Shown in pieces: positions 16,602-20,120 of a stretch of 20,120 nt of DNA (within the stretch, counting starts at the first letter, position 1; each line of letters opens with the position of its first letter). The stretch spans positions 1-20,120 of the forward strand of contig CAJPVJ010000832.1 in assembly GCA_905397405.1 (NCBI GenBank), given 5' to 3'. The DNA is from Oppiella nova. Taxonomy: Eukaryota; Arthropoda; Arachnida; Sarcoptiformes; Oppiidae. Made by a program: the position numbers and the translations under genes. The notes below the pieces were generated by a model that was not told where the DNA came from, searched no databases, and saw nothing but the letters and a program-made list of their open reading frames with translations.

Positions 16602-16931
16602 CTATTTCTTTATCAAATAATTGATTTTATTTTTTAATTTTTTAATACTGGGTTTTTGTACATAATGATTTCCATCATTAGATGCTTTTACATAAGCTCT
16701 ACTAACTTTATTTTCATACTCTTCAGGAATAGAAATTCGTTTAAATTTTTCATCTAATTCTTTTACCTCTATATCAATTTCATTCATTAATTCAACACAT
16801 TCATGTGATTTAAGTGTTTTACTATCTTTCAAAGTTAAAGATAATGATATTCCTGGAACACTAACTTTTGCTTCTTTTTGTTTTTCATTATCAGGGCTCC
16901 TATCCGTTGTGAGCAACAAAAGTATGGTCAC
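16602..16931 (-). CDS. Unrecognised ORF with hydrophobic start (about 109 aa), no ATG
   Basis: I do not recognise the product. The readable frame begins with a hydrophobic run (VTILLLLTT) like a secretion signal, followed by a charged segment (DRSPDNEKQKEAK), a short beta-like part (SVPGISLSLTL) and a Lys/Glu-rich region (EIDIEVKELDEKFKRISIP) with helical character. The first codon is GTG. The frame extends upstream through further hydrophobic codons to a TAA near 16990 without any ATG, so either an upstream exon supplies the start or the gene is broken. The hydrophobic-start region is partly duplicated in inverted orientation at 17406-17461. Low confidence as a gene. Confidence 0.35.
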   Translation of the reverse strand: MTILLLLTTDRSPDNEKQKEAKVSVPGISLSLTLKDSKTLKSHECVELMNEIDIEVKELDEKFKRISIPEEYENKVSRAYVKASNDGNHYVQKPSIKKLKNKINYLIKK

Positions 16932-17461
16932 GCATAAAAGGCTATTATGGAAAACATTGTTTTGGCAAAAACCAGTTTGAATACAGTATTACCATACGAT
17001 GGATATAAATAATGTACAAATAATTCTAATATTTTAAATTGTGGTTATAATTTTAGAAAATAGGCTCACAATTTAATTAATTAAGTTCAGTATTTAGTTA
17101 ACTTAGTTCACAATTAAGCTAATTTAGTTAACTTAGTTAACAATTTAGGTAATTTGGTTTACAATTAAGCTAATTTAGTCCACTATTTAATTAATTAAGT
17201 TCACTAATTAGTCAATTTAGTTTACTATTTAATTAATTTTGTTCACAATTAAGCTAATGTAGTTAACTTAGTTTTCTATTTAGTTAATTTTGTTCAAATT
17301 TTGTTAATTTGGTTTACAAATTTTAACCATATTTTATAATATTAAAATTATTTTTATACATTAAACATTATTTCATGTTTCATATAAAAACTTTTGTAAA
17401 ATCTATTATGCGTGAAGAAACCTCTATTTTTGGTCAAAACTCACAACCGATAGGAGCTCTG
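16892..17461. repeat. Imperfect inverted repeat enclosing a minisatellite
   Basis: The arm at 16892-16937 (cagggctcctatccgttgtgag ... tcacgcataa) returns in reverse complement at 17406-17461 (ttatgcgtga ... ctcacaaccgataggagctctg) with a few mismatches and ~10 extra bases. The left arm lies in the signal-like start of the 16602-16931 ORF. It could be a partial inverted duplication or the ends of an unknown element of about 570 bp; I see no clear target duplication. Confidence 0.65.
17067..17314. repeat. 21-bp minisatellite, about 12 degenerate units
   Basis: The consensus is close to CACAATTWAGYTAATTTAGTT, phased every 21 bp from 17067. Two units are shortened to 9-10 bp (aacttagtt, near 17100-17135 and 17262). 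Units differ by a few substitutions, so the array is old. It has no coding frame of interest. Confidence 0.8.
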
Positions 17462-18084
17462 TTCATTATATTTCCTTGCAAGAGCATTAAGTTAATCACG
17501 TTCTTTTTGATATGCTACTTCTAATTTATTCTATTTATTCTATAATCTAATTTAATTCATTTATAACTCAATTTTATTAAAACACGTTTAAATAAAATAA
17601 AATATTTTCAATTGTATTATCGAAACATTGAAAATATTCGTAAAAATTTTATAAAAAATATAATAAAATTATAAAATTTCTGAAATTATATTCAAGCTGT
17701 AATATAAAAATATACTGCAAATTCAACAAACCAATAATAGAAATTACCTTTAAATTACCTTGGTTATTATATTTTGGTACTTTAATTTTATATTTTATAA
17801 TGAAAATTATATACTACATTAAGTTAAATAAAAATAACATTAAATTTATCCAAATTTAGCAAAAAATAAAGCAAAAAATAATTAAACTGAAAGTGGAATA
17901 GAACCCGGGTACAAAATGTTAATTGTGCGACATATTACCAATGGGCCACTGAAATTGGTTTAATATTTTATGATTAAAATTAATATTCATTAAAAATTAA
18001 ATAGCCAAATGGTTTTTCGGGTTTTTCGAGGACCAGGAGCAATCAGATTTTTATATTTTTGTCCAAAATGTTTTTCATTCATGT
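17462..18084. other. AT-rich spacer, nothing recognised
   Basis: Very AT-rich with A/T homopolymers. A short, more balanced patch at 17890-17960 (agaacccgggtac, gggccactgaaattgg) slightly recalls a repeat boundary, but I can assign no family. No long ORF on either strand. Confidence 0.4.
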
Positions 18085-19028
18085 CAATTCATCTAGCAAT
18101 ACAAATCTGGCATTTGCAAAAGTGTGTCATTCCATTATTAGGAAACCAACAGTAGTTGAAGGCACCAGAGATGTCAAGTGATATGACGAGTGAAAAGCCT
18201 TTACGTTTGAAACCATTTTCAATGAAATCGACGACTGAATGTAAGGCCTGTTCGGTAGACTTCTGGGCAGTAAACCCAAATTGTCTTTCATTTATGGCAC
18301 CAGTAGTTCTCAAATGATATGTTATTCTGTTTATCAAAAGTTTTTCATAAATTTTCCCCAAACTGGTAGTAGACTGATGGGACGATAGGCATCACTGACT
18401 GTATAATCTGTTTTGTTAGGTTTGGGTATCACTTTTACCACACTGCTTCCAAATGTCGGGAAAGCATTCAATTTCAAGACATTTATTATACAAATTGGTG
18501 AACACATTGGCATCAATATTGTGCAAAAATCTTATTATATCAGCGGTAATGCCGTCAACTCCCGGGGCTTTCTCGTGGTTTTGTGCTTTAATAACTTCAA
18601 TAACTTCTAGTATGTTAAATGGTATGTCATTTGATGTGTTTTGTGTGTTCAGATAAAATTCTGACTTCTTTGTGGAGATCACTATCTTCTTGTGGTCTAT
18701 CCTCAGGAAATAGATTTGTCATCAGATTTTCGGTAACTTCTTGAGCTTCTATTATAAGGCGATTATTGTTGTCTTTTAACTCGTAAGCAAATTGTTGATT
18801 GATTTTGTCGCGACTAATATTATATACAATACCCCATGGGTTTCCACGGGTGCTATCACTCACAAACTGGTCCCATTTTTCGCGTTTTGTTTTGTCAATT
18901 AGTTTGTTATAAATAGCATTCTTCTGGAGATAATCTTCGAAATGCTGTTGTTTTTCATCTGCCAGACATCGCTGGTATCGACGCCTCGCAGTATTGACAC
19001 AACTTCTGTGTTGGCATAGCTTTGGAGT
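18085..19028 (-). pseudogene. Decayed non-LTR reverse transcriptase of a second family
   Basis: Fragments on minus in sequence order: an open frame at 19028-18627 (ARRRYQRC, GNPWGIVYNI, LFPEDRPQ), the linker before RT; then 18682-18416 in another frame (HEKAPGVDGITADIIRF, CFPDIWKQ); then 18516-18334 (VVKVIPKPNKTDY, AYRPISLLPVWGK); then 18361-18089 (ERQFGFTAQKSTEQAL, VISLDISGAF, RT motif A). The blocks parallel those of the telomeric element (RAPGVDNLT, ILPKPNKTDY, RPIGLLPIFGK, RQFGFREQTST, SLDIKAAF) but differ throughout, so this is a separate I/R1-type family. At least three frame breaks. Endonuclease and the region after motif A are missing. It lacks the GACGC enrichment apart from one copy near 18980. 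It stops about 85 bp short of the VPS50 homology. Confidence 0.85.
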
Positions 19029-19109
19029 CTACCAATTATTTCCTTTAAAACAAGTGTTATGTTTGGCATTTGGTATATTTTTATATACATTTTATATTTT
19101 ATATACATA

Positions 19110-20120
19110 TTTTGACATCATTTGCATGTATTTCCCAAACAATCGCAATGTGTTTAGCGTTGTGTTCGTCATAATCGGCTCATCACTGCCCCCAAAGCCC
19201 TCCCCTTCACCACCCGTGCCCGAGCCGTTAGACACCGGACGGCCCATCGCCTTGTCTTCGGCACCGGTATTCACGTTCGAAGCCTTCCCATCACTCGCAG
19301 GCACGACGTCGTCGTCCACATCGAAAGGTGTCGACCCTTTCGAGCGGTCCGTCGGCTCCAGAAAACGGCGCGAAAAGTAATACTTATGTCTCTTATTGGG
19401 CGACGAGTTGGGCGACAGCGACAGGCGCTGTGAGGGCAGGGATGTGGACAACCACTGGAACTCTTGCAGGCGAACGAGTGAGAAGTCCCGCACCGGACAC
19501 ACAGTCCAACACTCGCTGTCGAGGAACTCCTTCAGCTCCGACATACAGCTCTTGTGGTAGTTCTGGAAGTAGTTTATTGTCTGCGAATGCAGTGATGTCT
19601 GCAATTCGTGCGATCGGTTGCGGCAGAACTCTTCGCCGATGTCTACCATCGTCTCAGTGATGGCTAGTATTCGCAAGAAGTCGTCGAAGTTGTGGTCCAT
19701 TAGGCGGTGATTCGCTATCAATGAGCGCACCTTCTGCTGAACGTCTGTCCAAACCCGTGCTCTAACTTCTCGATCACGTACTCCGAGTCCAGGCCTGCGG
19801 TTGAGTCGTGCGTCTAGTTGTCGGCGCCGGTAGTCTCGGTTCGAGCGGATGGTCGGCCGCCGTCTTCACTGGACTCCCTGTCCTCCCTGTGCTGTCTATG
19901 GAACGACAGAATGCGGTAATAATTACCCATAATATCGAAGAGCGCTTTGAGAGGTCTGTGAGACACGCGGCGAAGCTATCGGTGCTGAGACAACGACACA
20001 ACTCGTTGTACTGGCGTTTGTGGTAATTGTCAGCACCGGTAGTCTCGGCGAACAGCTCCACATAACCCAACACAATGGCGAACGCCTTGTTATGGACGGC
20101 CGACGCGAAGTGCATCAGCA
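19110..20120 (-). pseudogene. VPS50: VPS50 / syndetin (CCDC132) fragment, disrupted
   Basis: Syndetin is the distinctive subunit of the EARP tethering complex and acts in endosomal recycling and dense-core vesicle sorting. Diagnostic blocks on minus: YNELCRCL and DSFAACLTDL, LFDIMGNYYRIL, EYVIEKLEHG, RVWTDVQQKV, DDFLRILAITETMVDIGEEF, INYFQNYHKSCMSELKEFLD, and TNTTLNTLRLFGKYMQMM near 19120. From 19730 down to about 19115 the frame is clean. Upstream there are three defects: a 1-nt loss near 19943 between LSK and ALF, an in-frame TAG near 19825 after ETTGADN, and a frame break near 19758 after EKLE. After KYMQMM the reading runs into AT-rich DNA; a weak donor (atgat|gtcaaa) is possible. The start lies beyond the right edge. 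Either a truncated duplicate or a real exon in error-prone sequence. Confidence 0.75.

Noticed and set aside
17890-17960. tRNA- or SINE-like patch (agaacccgggtac)
   Set aside because: No cloverleaf, A box or B box could be assembled around it.
19328-19660. 110-codon plus-strand frame
   Set aside because: It is antisense to clearly recognisable VPS50 coding sequence.

Overview
This is eukaryotic DNA, almost certainly from an arthropod. The evidence is perfect tracts of the arthropod telomere repeat TTAGG, a two-exon CS-alpha-beta (defensin-type) peptide gene with a 56-bp intron, very AT-rich spacers, and a fragment of the animal gene VPS50 (syndetin). An arachnid or mite would fit, but the sequence does not prove it.

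Positions 1-8500 hold a head-to-tail array of one non-LTR retrotransposon family, with all copies reading on the minus strand. Copy A (1-3063) has a frameshifted ORF1 and an ORF2 that is open to the left window edge. Copy B (about 3113-8297) looks complete: short 5' leader, ORF1 (CCHC zinc-knuckle protein), ORF2 (endonuclease, reverse transcriptase, RNase H) overlapping ORF1 by 11 nt, 3' UTR and a short A tail. Copy C (8344-8456) is only a 5' scrap. Copy D (8493-9017) is only a 3' end. Each complete 5' end, and the end of scrap C, is capped by a TTAGG tract (3064-3112, 8298-8343, 8457-8492). At two of these tracts the next copy's poly(A) tail follows directly, so retroelement and telomere repeats alternate.

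At 9017/9018 the orientation flips. Copy E (9018 to about 12177, plus strand) runs from mid-ORF1 to mid-ORF2 and is decayed: premature stops, frameshifts and a lost catalytic Asp in the reverse transcriptase. D plus E has the layout expected of one 5'-inverted (twin-primed) insertion. Two related MITEs with 9-bp target duplications are inserted in E.

Positions 12178-19100 are AT-rich. They hold a broken fragment resembling the N-terminal region of a Polinton/adintovirus-type family B DNA polymerase, an unrecognised Lys-rich ORF, an exact 128-bp tandem duplication, the defensin-like gene, an unrecognised secreted-type ORF, a 21-bp minisatellite inside an imperfect inverted repeat, and a decayed reverse transcriptase from a different non-LTR family. 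Positions 19110-20120 are GC-richer and contain the minus-strand VPS50 fragment, with a stop and two frame breaks.

The most unusual signal is the pentamer GACGC/GCGTC. It fills the telomeric retroelement (coding sequence in all frames and both UTRs) at about one per 44 bp by hand count, roughly ten times chance. It is at chance level in the AT-rich DNA and in VPS50, and absent inside the MITEs.
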